Positions 25,721 through 39,156 of a stretch of 64,000 bases of DNA are shown in pieces. The notes beneath the pieces were generated by a model, which was not told the DNA's origin, searched no databases, and worked only from the letters and a program-made list of their open reading frames with translations. Each line of letters begins with the position of its first letter. The stretch's first letter is position 1. A program made the translations under genes and the position numbers. The stretch comes from Clavelina lepadiformis (Eukaryota > Chordata > Ascidiacea > Aplousobranchia > Clavelinidae), in assembly GCF_947623445.1 (NCBI RefSeq), contig NC_135245.1, forward strand, positions 18,235,501 through 18,299,500. Reading direction: 5' to 3'.

Positions 25721-27961
25721 AAACCTAAAATTTGTTTTCATAAGTTAAAAAGCAGTGCTTTGGAAACCTTTTCTGAAATAACTTTACCCCTTTACGCTCT
25801 CTAATGTAAGAAACTACAGCCCAGCCTACTATGGGCTGCAATCCAAAGGTTTTCTTACGAAAATGTGTTTACCGTTCCATGTCTCTTGGTTAATGAACTC
25901 GATTACGTAATTCAATACGGTCACGCATCAGGCCATCCTGGATACGTCACGACATGCATGAATGGTCGAGCTGTAACAACAAAGCACATAAATCAAAGTT
26001 TATCGTACATAACTATAGATCGAATCTATTACATACATACAGTACCACAGAAATGTTAAGCTTTTTGGCACGATTGTCTGAAATGATTGCAACTGCAACG
26101 GTCTTAAACTGTTTACTGTCAACGCCAACACGTAGGCATAATAACATTAAAGCAACAAAAACATGTTTGTTTGCAATTGCGGCTACAAGTATAACGTTTA
26201 AGCTTAGCTTTATACCGGTCAGAACAACAAGTATATACAAATTCGTTTACCGCGCTTATTCGATTGTGAGATGTGGCTTACAAAGTTTTTTTATCATCAT
26301 TTGTGCGGTTTACATGCAAGGATGGCTTACATTTTCTCATCAAACAAAGATTTTGTTTGCTGCCATTTTATTAATTGGCGGCACTTCTTTGACAAAACTC
26401 TTTTAACCGTTCACTTGGGTAACAACATTATTATTGATGACTATGACAGTGGCGATGATGAATGTATGCATGCAGCTTAAACTAAAATCATGAAACATTT
26501 GATATTGCCTTCTGTTTATGACATTGCCGTGAATATTATTATTAATACATTACCATATTACCAATACAAAACTTTTGATCTAATCTGGGTTACCGTATTT
26601 TCATTTCAGCACTATTGCCACACATGCTGCGCGGTTTACAATCAAGGGCGGCTTACAAACAAGTAAACACAGTATGCAAGTTTAGAGGCGCTTTTATATA
26701 ATATAAGTATATTGTACGGTTTGATATTTTGGCCCGCCAAAGTATGTGTTATATGCGCTTGTTAAACAATTTTTACCGCAAAGTACAGTTTTACCCAAGT
26801 CTAATGCTGACTTCACTCGCCAAAGAAGTGAAATGTAGTTGTCGGCGAAAAAAGATCACTCACACTCGCGGTTTCGGGTACGCCAGTTTACAGTTTTTCG
26901 CTACTCTTTCTAGATCGCGTATTCTTAACATGGGGAGCACCTGAAATTTATGACGAACTCATATTTCGCTCAGAGCACTAAATACTTTTTTGATTTCCCC
27001 CAACATTTTGCGGAAACTCTATTACTGAGTTGGTGTTTTGTTGGAGTTTTCATGGAAGATGATTGAGATAGTTCAGTGTTTCTTTAGATCAAACAAACGA
27101 GTTAATTTTGAAGTGGATTTTATTGAGTTTTGGCCTGAATGTGCCCGAGATTACAAAGATTTGGAACAGACCGTTTTAGCTCTTTATATGGCCTGTGCGC
27201 ATAAAGTGTAGAGAGTGTTTATATTTACAAGCACACTTGAACCAGTTGAGACGAAAGTTTAATGAAAACAACGCCAAGCAAACAGGGTTTTTAATAAACT
27301 CTACAGGCAGAACCATGTGATATGGTTCGCGCAATATAACTGCAGAAATAAACGCAAGACTGAAAATCAAAATCTATCAACTTGTGTGAATCTATGAAGC
27401 AAGAGGTAGCCCGTGCAGTGCAGCAACGGCGGGTAAAACAGTACTGTGTGAATGAAACAGCGGAAAAGTAGTCGCAGATTACTCAACGGCACTGATCAAT
27501 CACTGTTTGTGCAACCATATGGAAGATTTAGCGACAACAAAGGTTTGCTATGTAAGGCGCTTACAGCAGCAGGAACTCAATTCGCGACGGCAGGTCGTCC
27601 CATAAATTGGCATTAGAGCAAACACACAAAACATTTATTTGGTGCATTCAAATGATACTAACGCGATTTGAACATTCTGTAGACTGTGACAGTCTTTCGG
27701 TCGCTCTTGTTTCGCTGGTTAACGTCATAGAGGTTGTCGTCAGAACTTTTGCAAACAAGGTTGACGTAACCCGACGCCGCTTCAACTTTCCTGCTTTCAA
27801 GTTTGCAACTTCGCGAGCGGTAAACAACGTTTTTAAAAAATACTACTTACTCTTATAGCAAAAACAGGATATAGGGTGAAAGTAAAATTTATTACAAGTG
27901 CTTTATATGCTATAAGGTCCTCGTTTGAAATTTTGAGTTTCTCTGTCGATCGAATTTCACA
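25721..27961. other. Intergenic, right part of the SLC13 head-to-head gap
   Basis: This stretch leads to the start of SLC13 copy 2. The longest open frame (25954-26406, 150 codons) has no family motif and no supporting splice context. A word of the type GCGGTTTACAATCAAGG recurs near 26299, 26630 and 32431, possibly a relic of a dispersed repeat. Confidence 0.4.
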
Positions 27962-30900
27962 ATGATTCCAAGGTGGTTGAGCCAAATATGGTCATACCGC
28001 ATCACCCTTGTGATTGTATTCACTCCGTTACTGCTTCTACCGCTACCATTGGTGTTTCAAACAAATGTAAGTACTTAATAGAGTAACCAAAACAACATTA
28101 GTTTATAGTTTTGCTTTGGAAACAATGGCAAATTTCAACCATCAAACGGTGAGAATTAGGACTGTTCAAGCATGTGGAAAATAGCTGGAGCTCGTTAGAA
28201 CCAAAACCTTTGATTTAAACCGTTGCGTCAACTCGAAGCGATCCTTAACGTATGACGCCATAATAATACAAAACAAAAACCTTTCAGGCAAAGCGCATTT
28301 TATCAGTATACTGCAGGCTACGTCCAACTTTTATGCTTTGTGTCGGTCTCGAGATCGACAAATCCCGGGTGGGTATTCACTACATAGTTTAAAATTAAAA
28401 TCTTTAATCTTGTTTCGAAGTTGAGGTCTGATTTCTGGGCCATAGAATATAAGGAAGAATTTTGTTTAATTATATCCTTTTACCTTCTTGAAATGCTGTC
28501 ATAAGAGACCTTTGAAAAAGGTCCGCCGTTACAGACTGTTAGAAATTTCAAAAGAACAAGCATTTAACTTCATCTCAACACTGCGATTTATTTCTTCCCG
28601 TATTAATTATGAATATTTTCAGGAGGCATCTTGTGGTTACGTCATTCTTCTCATGGCCATATACTGGATTACCGAGGCTATTCCGTTAGCAGTGACCGCT
28701 TTACTACCTCTCATACTGTTCCCAGTGACCGGAATTATGACAGCAAAAGCGGTCAGCCAAGCGTATTTTGTGGACACTAGCTGGCTTTTCATTGGCGGAT
28801 TAATAATAGCAGTTGCGATCGAAAGATCCAACCTTCACAAGAGAATTGCTTTGAAAGTTTTGATTCTGGTTGGGACCAAGCCGAGGCGGTAAGCCTGTAT
28901 TTAAAGTTTTATCTACGTCAGCAATTTTAAGAAATTCTTTATGTTAAGAACCTTCGTTTAACACAGGCTGATGTTCGGGTTCATGGTGACCACATTTTTC
29001 CTGTCAATGTGGATAAGCAACACGGCTACCACAGCTATGATGCTGCCCATAGTCGAATCTGTGTTCGGTGAGCTAAAAGCAGATGGAGAAACACATGACG
29101 AGAAGACGAGAGAGAGACGAGAAACAACACATGAAGAGGTAAATTGCCTTAAAGCATTCACAAGAAAGATGTTTCCGAGCATATTTACCACACGAGAATC
29201 ACCATGAAACTACAGTCTTTTGTTGTCATGCAAAAGGGTAACATTCGATTCATACATTAGTTTCTGTAAGATATAAAATAGCAAAAGTTGCATAATTTTT
29301 TTACAATGTTTTGATTATTTTTATCGTTACCGGCAAAGAATGAAAACTCACAAGTGGATTTGGACGAAAGTGACCATAGAAATCAAACAACATCTTTTGA
29401 CAACCAGGGCTACGAACCTGATTTTGACGAGGTAAACCAGTTTGTCAAGCGGTTTTCATTGAATGGTGAATTCATGGTGAATCTTACTCATTGATAAATT
29501 CAACAAATTCTTCTGTTCAGAAGCAAGTCGATTTGGAAAATACTCTTGACGATGACCAAGAGGTAGGTTAAATAAATGCAAAACTCCCAAACTTTGTTCT
29601 GATAATGTCGCACAACATACAAAAAGTCATCAATTTTACTAGCTAAAAACGCTCAGTTTTGCCAACATTCTCAGCAGAATAACTGTAGTAAAGAACCTGA
29701 ACAATTGCCAGAGGAACGCCATAATCGTCTCATAAAAGGAATTACACTTTGTATTCCTTATTCGGCAAGTATTGGCGGAACCGCTACCTTAACCGGGACA
29801 GCCCCCAATCTGGTACTGTCGGGACAATTTCAAATGCAAGTATAACTTTAATATAATGTCGGACTTAGCGATGCACAATTCAGTGCTACTAATGTTTGAA
29901 GTATAGGCCTACTACTAATGCCAAGTGCCATTAAAGTTAAGTATGAAAGACAAGTTATCCATGGGGTTGAAGTCATTTCAGGTGCTTTGTGCTTTTCAGT
30001 TTATTTCCCGATGCACCTCAACTACTGTCGTTTGGAAGTTGGTTTGTTTATTGTATTCCAGGAGCTTTGCTGACCCTTTTGCTCTCATATATGTGGCTTT
30101 GCTGGTTATTTCTGGGATTCGAGTGAGTAATTAAACAAACACCTCTTTGAAAAAAGTTTTATAACTGCAGTTTAAATTGGATTCAAAACAATTTTTTCTT
30201 AAGGATTGTGACGTTAGTTCCGGTAAAGTTGTTGGAAAATTACAAAGAAAAGTATCATGATGGTTAAATCGCCTGCTTTTGTCACAGTTTTAAAGACTTC
30301 AGCGTCTGCCGCGGTGAGGAATCTGAAGAGGAAAGAAAAGCCAGAAATTATTTAAAAACAGAACACAAAGCACTCGGAAGCATAAGGTATTTACTTAGAC
30401 TGTCGGTTACAGAACGAGGCATACTGTGGACTATGTTAAAATAATGTCATTTTCTTTCCCCTCAACATGAATTAGTCTGTTATAATTTAGATGGGCTGAA
30501 GGTTCCGTGTTGGCCATTTTCATTACTACCGCCCTCTTGTGGTTTTTCCGCAAGCCTGGATTCATGCCGGGGTGGGGAGTGATATTTCTCGACGGATACG
30601 TTTCCGACGGCACAGTGGCTATCACAATGGCATTTTTACTCTTTTTGTTGCCAAAAGAAAGACCAGAGTTTTTGAAGTATTCTGAAGGTGAGAAAGTACA
30701 ACTCTTACTATATAACACAGCACTAAGTGTACTTGGCTACTGTAAACAAGTAAATACAGCTTCAACATCAATTATACAGTATTTGCCATTATGTTTACTT
30801 GAGTGTGCAGCTTGTTTTCGTAATCGTGTTGTTCTTTTACGTTAGAACTATGTTTTCTTGATTAAGTTTAGTTTGTATAAAACGAATTGTTTTGACAAAA

Positions 30901-32231
30901 ATAAGATCAAGAACTCTGGCAGCCAGTGGAAGCTCTTCTAGACTGGCCCACAATGCATAACAAATTTCCATGGAGCGTCGCATTTCTATTGGCGGGTGGT
31001 TTTGCTTTGGCACGTGGAGCAACTGTAAGTTGACAAACTTTATATTCGTTCAATTGTCTTTCTTCATATAATAAAATAAATAAAATAAAACAATAAAACC
31101 GCTACATCATTCTTTTAAACCTTTGCTATATCATTGCACAAATCTAACACCGAAAAATATGACTAATTGTTTAAATTTTATACTGCTTGGATAACACCGT
31201 TTACGACTAAACCGTTTAAATTTTTTTATTAGCATCGACGACTTGTGTTTCGCTTTTTTCAAAATTATGAAGTAAAAAGAAAAGTGAATGAAAGCTAAAG
31301 TCGGTTTTTCGCGAACATTTTTAGGAATCCGGTTTCTCCGCCTGGATGGGATCCCAGCTGGCATTCCTGGAGGGCGTTCAGCCGTGGATCATATGTTTGC
31401 TCGTAACTGCTTTGGTTTGCCTCTTCACCGAATGTTCAAGTAACACCGCTACTTCGTCACTCTTCGTTCCTATACTTGCCAACCTGGTATAATAAGTAGA
31501 ACAACTTCACAAAAACAATAATCTCTTAAAGTGAGGGGCAAGACCAGAAACAAGTTCATTATAAAATCAATTAGTAGTTGTCAGCAGTTATACTGGAAAA
31601 AGACTTTTTACTTCTACGTAGCGGTTAAGCAGTTATTGCCATAAATATGGTGACAAAAAATGCAGATTTATTGTTATATTACAGGACGTTTATTTAATAG
31701 GACTTGTCCTTCACTTTAAAGAAAATCAAATGCATGAAACTGTTACTATACGTTGGTTGTTGTGCTAATTTGGTCAAGTTAGGCTGTTAATGAGAAAACC
31801 GATTCTGATACTTTCTAAAAAACTGTATCTTTAGGCTCAAAGTATTGAAGTCCATCCACTTTATTTGATGTTTGCTCCAGTGTTAGCATCGAGTTTAGCT
31901 TTCATGCTGCCAGCCGCCACACCACCAAACGCAATCGCATTTTCATACGGTCGCTTAAAAGTAGTAGACTTGGTAAGTTTTGAAGACACAAAGTTTGAAG
32001 AGCAATTTTTAATTCACTATACCTTCCACATCCATATCTATTTGCTCTTGTTGAATTTAGGTAAAGGCGGGATGGGCGTTAAATGTCATGGGTGTTCTCG
32101 TAATCACACTTTTCATCAACACGTACGGAAGAGCATATTTTGGCTTTGGTACTTTTCCAGCTTGGGCCTTTGCCCGTAACGCCAGCGCTACCAACTTAAC
32201 TAGTAACTTCAACACCACTTCCCTCCCGTGA
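27962..32231 (+). CDS. SLC13-family sodium-coupled carrier, copy 2
   Basis: Thirteen exons: 27962-28066, 28623-28888, 28967-29138, 29339-29431, 29521-29562, 29675-29835, 30000-30122, 30288-30386, 30491-30687, 30906-31024, 31325-31486, 31835-31972, 32061-32231; 615 residues, frame continuous throughout. It begins with [10 protein letters not shown] and a first helix. Marks are [27 protein letters not shown], the signature [17 protein letters not shown] near residues 258-274, GFMPGW, a second SNT motif (SNTATSSLF) and [11 protein letters not shown]. The loop after the first SNT is acidic and spread over two small exons (93 and 42 bases). The C-terminus carries several N-glycosylation sequons (NAS, NLT, NTT). 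The sixth intron appears to start with GC (GCAAGT at 29836). Exons of 266, 123, 119, 162 and 138 bases match copy 1 exactly. AATAAA lies at 32787-32792. Substrate class is not determined. Confidence 0.94.
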
Positions 32232-33298
32232 TCTTTTCAGTCTGGTTGCAGATCAACAGTTAACGCAATTGAAAACCAAACAACTGTTCAATACATCTCG
32301 GTTCATTTAGTCAGAATACTTTACGTTATGCATTCAACAACGTGTGTTTTGTATCTCTTTGTGTTTTGTCTTCATGCTTCCATATCCAGGTTTTGAAAAA
32401 AACAAAAAAGCATTTTTTCGAAAGCTTTTTGTGCGGTTTATAATCAAGAGTTCCCTTTACTTTTGCCATAACAGAATTATTTGATCATTAGATCGTATAT
32501 GTTAATGTTAATGTCATGCTTACCGTGTCAATCAGCAGTTGGTAGCTACTAACTACGCCCATTTCTTTCGATCAATTCTTAGTTGATTAAGACAACGCTT
32601 GCACACTTTGAAGTCGTATACGCTGCGTGTTTTTAGTGCGGCAATTTTTAGCAACATTTCGTGCGCCTTCTTTTTGAAAGAATTATTATCAAGTAAATAC
32701 GGTTGGTCAATAGTTAAGCAAAAGAATTGCATAAGCTTTAGCTACAAAGAAAAAGTAGGCCAAGCAATATGTAATGTTTAAGCTGCAATAAAAACGTGTC
32801 CAACCCATCTGCGGAATTGTATTGTTATATCGTCTTTAACACAATCTTTTCACTGCAAAAACAATAACATCATATGCAGCTAGTGTTTGGATTATACCAT
32901 CTGACGCTTTTCCTAATACAGTTAATGCATCTTACATGAGTCATAGTCTGCGTGGTGCTAAGCCATCTGGAAACGTGTGGGAGCTATTGCGTAGGTTTTA
33001 GTAATCTGTAATTCACTACAAACAATATCGTTGTATCGTTATAAACGTTGTCATTGATCTTTCGAAGTATCTTTTAGTGATTAGCTGACGCGAGAGCTTG
33101 CAATTCGTAATTTCAAGATATGTTTTGGTTCATTTTAAAGCAAGTATGCGCTCTGCTGTAACACCAGATTTTGTTGTAACACCAGTCTTCCAGATTTTAC
33201 GCAGACAAGGAATGCAGTTAACATCATCGGTATAAGGTCGTTATGGCAATTTTTAACTCAAAAATCTTTTTGTAAGTCGGTAAGGTGCCACACTAGTG
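32232..33298. other. Intergenic, SLC13 copy 2 to the ZU5 gene
   Basis: It holds the 3' end of SLC13 copy 2 (AATAAA at 32787-32792) and the presumed promoter of the ZU5-UPA gene. No coding exon was recognised. Confidence 0.5.
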
Positions 33299-36200
33299 AT
33301 GGATCCTGTCGCCGTGTTGGCTTTTTTGTCAGGTGCTTTGCTGACGGTGTTGACCATAACGTAAGTGTTGAGCAACTTAATTTTAAAAGATTGAAACGGT
33401 TTTATCTTTTATTCTTAACTGTAATTAGTTGTATTATAGTTAAGTAAATTTCAAATCGATGACTGACCACATTTGCTTTTCACAGGTTGACCTGGGCCTT
33501 TGCACTCTACCAGGTAGGCTATAAGTGATGTAGCATTAACCAACGTCATCTATACACTAAAGCAAGTGCTTGTTTATTTACTGCAAGGCCATCAAATGTT
33601 GTTTTGTTTGCTGTGTGTCACTACAAAATATATTTGTTTGCTGTGTTTTCCTATTGTTTGTTTGCTGCGCCGGTGTAAGAGCAGAATGTAACTTTTATCA
33701 CAAATTTAAGCAAACTTATATCTTGGCTAGCTTTCTTCTGTTTCCATTTATTAGAATCATTCAGCGACTAAAAAAATTGAGCAAGTCAACGCAAATGTTG
33801 AAACGTTGGACGATAAACAAAATGATTGGAATTTCTTCCAAAATGGATTATTTGAAAAGGAAGGAAGCAGGCTTGAAGTACAAAAGAGCTTAGAACAAAA
33901 ACAAAAAAAATATTTTAACGAAAATGAGACAAAAGATGATAAAATACCTATCTTAATTTCTCCCTCCGAAACTAATAGCCAAGGGATCGAGAAAAATTAT
34001 GAAGCAAATGACATTGATCCTGCTCGTTCCTATGACAAACAATTGCCATCTAAAGGCAAACCGGAGCTCCGTCTTGAACTCAAAAATTCATGTTCCGACA
34101 ACGATGCTCCAAAAGATGTGCAAGATATTTCAGAGAGAGTGTTTGAAAAAGACAAAGCACAACGAAATCTGAAAGAACTAGAGACGATGAAAGAAGAGGC
34201 ATCACAAAAGGATTTAGATGGAATTAATATCACAGAGATCTCCAACACAACTTTTAACTCAAAAATATCTCCTCGATTCTCTGAGTATTCCGTTACCAGT
34301 TTGAGCACCGATTACTCACCTATTTATGAGGATGAAGAAGATAGACCAAACGTTCCGGTTCCCATATACTCTTTTGCACGTCAGCAAGAAAAACTTGAAA
34401 GATCTTTCAAGCTTCGCAGATTGTCTTCGTTTTCAAATCATACTGGCCAAAACTGGAGATCGTCCATCAACACCATAAGCACCAATTATTCTCCTCCGGA
34501 GAAAATCTTCCATGAAAATGATCCTTTTCACGATTTCAAGGAGATACCATCTACGTCACAAATACACAATCCTATGTCCGTTCTCTCTTACCGTTTTCTT
34601 CTTCCTCAAAAACTGTCATCGATCCTAGTTCAACCCGGAAATGAAGATGATTTTGATCTGACGCTCTCTTCATTTTCGAAAAAATATTTCAGTTCAGCAC
34701 TTCCGGACACTGATCCGGATGACGTGAGAAGCCAAAGCACTTACAGGTTTGTCAAAGAAAAAGCAATCGTTGACGAGTCAGGTGGCGTTGTTTGCACGGC
34801 GGGCTGCAAGGTTACTTTCCCTAAAAGTGCTCTATCCAAGGAAGCCAAGGTTGAACTACGGTGCATATTCCATTCCAAAGTAAGCTATTTTGTAAATCTG
34901 TCTGTTATATAAGTCTAATATTTTATAAAGCTACTTTGCAATTAATGAGACACAAGCTTTTCACCAGCACTTCGTAATCACTTTGTGTAAATTTCGTGCA
35001 TAAATACTGACCGGTTTTGTTGCCTACGATTTTAGGGTTGTCAATGCGGCAAAGATGAAAAGATGGTAATTTCTCCCATTGTTTGTTGCGAGCCGGCCGA
35101 CCTCAAACTAAATTGTCCTGTGGTTGTTGAAATCTCAACTTGTTTTGTAGGAATGAAGGCAACTGTTTCTGTACGTTGTGAAATCAAGCAATAGCTGAAA
35201 CATAAAATTTCTTCAAAAGTAATAGTCCAGTAGCCTATTCGTTTGTTGTAAAATTTGCTCATTCCATTTCAACAAAGATCTATATAACCGACTATCCATA
35301 GCATACCTTTTAAAACTTACAATTTTACAAAGATTGAAAAAAAAACTAGCGGCCTGGATTGGGCCTCTATACAAGAAGTTACACTGGAAGAAAATCATTT
35401 CATCAAATTCAAGGTGAATCATCTTTCCAGGTGAGTTAATCTGTTTTTCTCAACGAGTACTTTTGCATAACTTTAATTAGGCGAAATATCCAGCAAAAAC
35501 ACAGATATAAACTAGATTTTCAAACTAAGTAAATGTAAGTAGACTGCTCATAAAAGGTATACAGAACACAAAATAAGATTTTTTAGCTTCTTTTCGCGCA
35601 CCTGAAACTTGCATTTCTTTCAGTTATCGGGTGACTGTTACCGCAGCTGAATTCTCAAAACTTGCAAAACGTTTGGTGTCGGTCGGATTTCTTAAACATA
35701 CGGGTTTCCGACATCAAAGAAACTTGTCATTGATTTGGTGCATAACCGACGATATGCCCCATCTAGTGGCACAACTGTGGTTGGAAATGTCGCAGGGTGA
35801 CGTTTACGAACGGATCATGGAGCCTCAAACATTCTTCGCCGGGTGAGAAAAACTTAAAGATTTATAAGAATTTTAAGCTCTATGACCTTCAAGGGATTAC
35901 GTCAATGTACGTATAAACTTTCGTCGAAATGTTGCGAAAGTCTACGTAGTGCATGTGCTCTTCCCCGGAAAGTATTATTATGACCTTAGGGCTGTTACTT
36001 ACGTTCATATTCTGGGAATCATCGCTTGTATGCACAAAATAGACCCTTGGCATAAAAGACATCAATTGTACGGTTTTTGCAGTCATCAGGAAAACATGCG
36101 GCTCAAAGTCACGTCAGGGTCATGTGAAGCCACGCCACAGAGTATTTTCGTCTCCAACGAATGGTTCTGGGCAAAGCAATTTTTCGCAAAGTACGAATTT

Positions 36201-36656
36201 TCATTGAAGAAACCAACATTAAATAAACAAGAACATATTACGTTGCACTACGTCATTTCCGGTAAACACGAAGAGAAACTTATGGAAGGATCAACTCCCG
36301 ACTTTGCTTGGGCGCGGCCATGTCACGTTCGTTATCTGTCCACCAGTTCACTCTTTTCTTTGGACGAGGAACAACCGGCAAAATCTAGATCTTCTTCCTC
36401 GATTACTTCTGGAAACGAGGCCAAAGACGACGATAACATCGTCGATAAACAAACATCTAAGACGAATGACAATAAGACACAGTACCCCGACCCCTCTCCA
36501 CAAAAAAATAGAAATATTGTGGAACTTTCGAGAAACGGAATGAGTTGTGAAACTCTCTCCGGCAGTACACAATCTCTTGCCGCAAACTCAACGCCGAAGA
36601 AGAGGCTGCGCAAGATGATGGCAAAGTTGAGAAAAAAAAGCAGAAAGACTTTGTAA
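33299..36656 (+). CDS. Membrane-anchored ZU5-UPA protein, UNC5CL-like without a death domain
   Basis: Exons 33299-33360, 33486-33513, 33755-34879, 35036-35170, 35333-35430, 35624-35842 and 36083-36656 give 746 residues in one frame. Residues 4-29 form a hydrophobic helix (VLAFLSGALLTVLTITLTWA). A long charged, Ser-rich, probably disordered region follows (30-365). The ZU5 domain starts near 368 (GGVVCTAGCKVTFPKSAL, later MVISPIVCCEPADLKL), then a UPA domain spanning about 484-650 (SYRVTVTAAEF, LIWCITDD, QENMRLKV, HYVISG). The tail is Ser/Asp-rich and ends in a basic patch (PKKRLRKMMAKLRKKSRK). In UNC5 receptors and UNC5CL the ZU5-UPA pair precedes a death domain; none is visible here. A role in membrane-proximal signalling is inference. 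The ZU5-UPA exons are firm; the two small 5' exons rest on splice sites and frame. Confidence 0.82.
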
Positions 36657-38738
36657 CCACCGTCTATTCGGGACAATCTCCGAAAACATGTAAAAATTGC
36701 AACTTAAACAGTTTTTTGAAGACTTCAACTGATACAGTATAATCTGTGCATTTTACATCCAAACACATGGTGTCGCGGTAGAGCAGAATTCAGAAATGTT
36801 ACTTCATTAGCATGTTTGTAAATAACGTGACGCGTTCTTGGAACGCTTTCGAATATACTGTCGTGGATTTTGTGTTTTCTAATAGTATTATACTCATTTT
36901 TGCAGTAACCATTAAGTTTAAGAGATTACAAAAAAGCCTTAAAGCTTTGAAACAACTTTTAGGCCCAGTGGTTGAAATTCTACATGATTTGATACATTTG
37001 ATTCTACATAATTCGATGGTAAGGTCGTAGCTATAAACTTTCTAACATACAAGTGAGATTTTGTATGAAAATTTCTGTAAGTATAACAGGCATTTTACCA
37101 GCCCATAGACATAGAGAATATCGAAAATAGAGAATATTCAATGCAAACACAGGATATCACTATGATAACAATGCAAGGAGCGTCGGGTTCTTCCCCGAAC
37201 TTAGTACTACTGCATTGCATGACGACGATGAAAATGTCTGTCTTTGTTACGTGCGTCTTACTTGCGTCCTTAGTAATGCAGACACGAAACTTTTGAGTAT
37301 CCGGTCTCTTGTTCTACGTCAGCTGTTTTGATTCACTTTTCGACTTACGTGCTGGAATGAGATAGCAATGCCCTAATTTGGTAATGCAACCAACGTTTTA
37401 GTAGCGTGAAATTTCTACAACCGAACGAGATGGGACATGTTTCAACTGCTTTTGTAGCAACTTAAAAATGTATTCTCCAGAAATCGAACGTGTACAGCTA
37501 AAAGTTTTTTCCCAGAATTTTCACATAAACACTAAAAGGCTTTTAGCCTGACCTCATATACGGTAAATTAATCTAAGCCAAATAAGGCAATCATGTGTTG
37601 CGATCCTGAATTGTCAATGAAATTCAGTTACATCATTACAATTACATGGTGGTTTTAACCAGAAAAACTGAAGCCTATAAGTATTTGGTGTGATAACTCA
37701 ATAGCAAATAAACTGGCCCAATTATTGTGGAATGAAGTATCAAATATGTCTCAATTTTGGAAGTAGACGACCAGTTGAAACATGTCAACTATAAGACTAG
37801 GTTCAATTGCTTAGCTTTAAGTACTGCTAGCGTTACTGATGATGACGTATACAATATGATGCGGATGTGTAGGCTACGTCTAGTGCAATATTAAATCAGG
37901 ATAAAAAATTAAAATAAAAGAACAGCATATCCATTGCAATCGCTTAAAGTTTTCTGTTGCTGGTACGATATATGGACAACAATAGTATTGAAATGTTATC
38001 ACCATTTTGACTTGCTAGTTTGTATAATTAAAATTGTGACGTCTCAGTTGTGTGCGCTAAAACTGGTCGTTTTCCTGCTTTCACCGCTAAGCGCTTGTTG
38101 ACGTCAAAGGGGGAGGTAAGTCGAATCCGGCAGGAAAACGTGCCAGTGGAAATGGTAGGCCTATACAGTGAAAATATAACTCTGGTCAGTGAGTGATGTA
38201 ATGTGCATGTCCTTGCAAGAATCATCAGCTTGTACGTCACAGAGACGATTATTTTAGTTCAGGGTTTTTCCCGTAGTTGACAAAGACATTTCATTAGGCA
38301 TTAGCACCGTTCAGTTTGGGATCGTCTTGCAGTAGGAATTAGTCGGCTACAAGCTAAGGTAGGGCACAAGCCCATATTTTATCCGGATTAAAATCTAATC
38401 TTAAGATTTTTTTGTTAGTAAAAGTCCGAAGCCGAACAGAAAGGCCAGTGGCAGTTTTCAGTTTAAAGTCAGCTTGTAAAAAACAATTACTTCGCAAATT
38501 AACATTAAAAAAGTGAAAAACAAAAATTTAGAGTTAATAACTGGTCACTTGCCGTTTGTCGGTTTCCTTTCCAAGTTGCAAGTAACTCAAGTGTAGGTTA
38601 TCATACGCTGCAAATTGTCCGTAACCGAGAAAAGATTCCAACACGCAAGCAAGCCGGCAAAAACGAGCGAAATATGTGAGCTATTTATGTTTGCTGCTGT
38701 TTACAGCGAAAAATTGTCGAGCACGTGCGTCGCTGTTA
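36657..38738. other. Intergenic between the ZU5 gene and the SRF upstream region
   Basis: AT-rich with no coding exon recognised. Short open frames on both strands lack motifs and splice partners. Its right end adjoins the CArG cluster upstream of SRF. Confidence 0.5.
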
Positions 38739-38821
38739 CCTTTTATGGCATTGACATGTGAGAAAGAGTTTCCTTTTTTGGAAAGCGATCACCATATTTG
38801 TAAAGACCACTCCTTTTTTGG
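38739..38821 (+). promoter_or_regulatory. Cluster of three CArG boxes upstream of SRF
   Basis: Three perfect CC(A/T)6GG sites, the SRF binding consensus, lie within 83 bases: CCTTTTATGG at 38739-38748, CCTTTTTTGG at 38772-38781 and CCTTTTTTGG at 38812-38821. A near match (CCATATTTGT, 38792-38801) sits between them. The cluster is about 335-420 bases before the SRF start codon. Vertebrate SRF promoters also carry CArG boxes and are autoregulated, so a feedback role is a reasonable inference. Confidence 0.65.
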
Positions 38822-39156
38822 TAGTGTGTTGTAGACGCATATATTCATACGCTAGAAAAATTACCTAATCTTTAATTGATATGTGAGAAAATGACTGATT
38901 TTTCTTGCTGAAAAATGGTGATGCTTTTTATTTCAGATTGATTTAACACAAAAAACTTGAATTTTATGCTAGTATTTTGTGATTTGTAATAGCAGAGGGT
39001 TTATTTACCACAGAGGAAACATATTATGATCAAACTTGGTCAGCTGTTACCAGCCATCATCCAAATACGGTTTTGACAACAGCTGTACGGTACGCAGCGC
39101 GAAATTTTAAGATTAACTGGCCATACTATACGATATTTGGGTAAAACTTTCAAGAA

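Noticed and set aside
25954-26406. 150-codon open frame between the SLC13 genes
   Set aside because: No recognisable domain, no splice partners, and composition like the surrounding non-coding DNA.
33570-33893. Cys-rich 107-codon open frame
   Set aside because: Overlaps the third exon of the ZU5 gene in another frame and crosses its acceptor; the ZU5 frame carries the domain.
36332-36676. Minus-strand open frames over the ZU5 gene tail
   Set aside because: Antisense to the Ser-rich last exon; no motifs.
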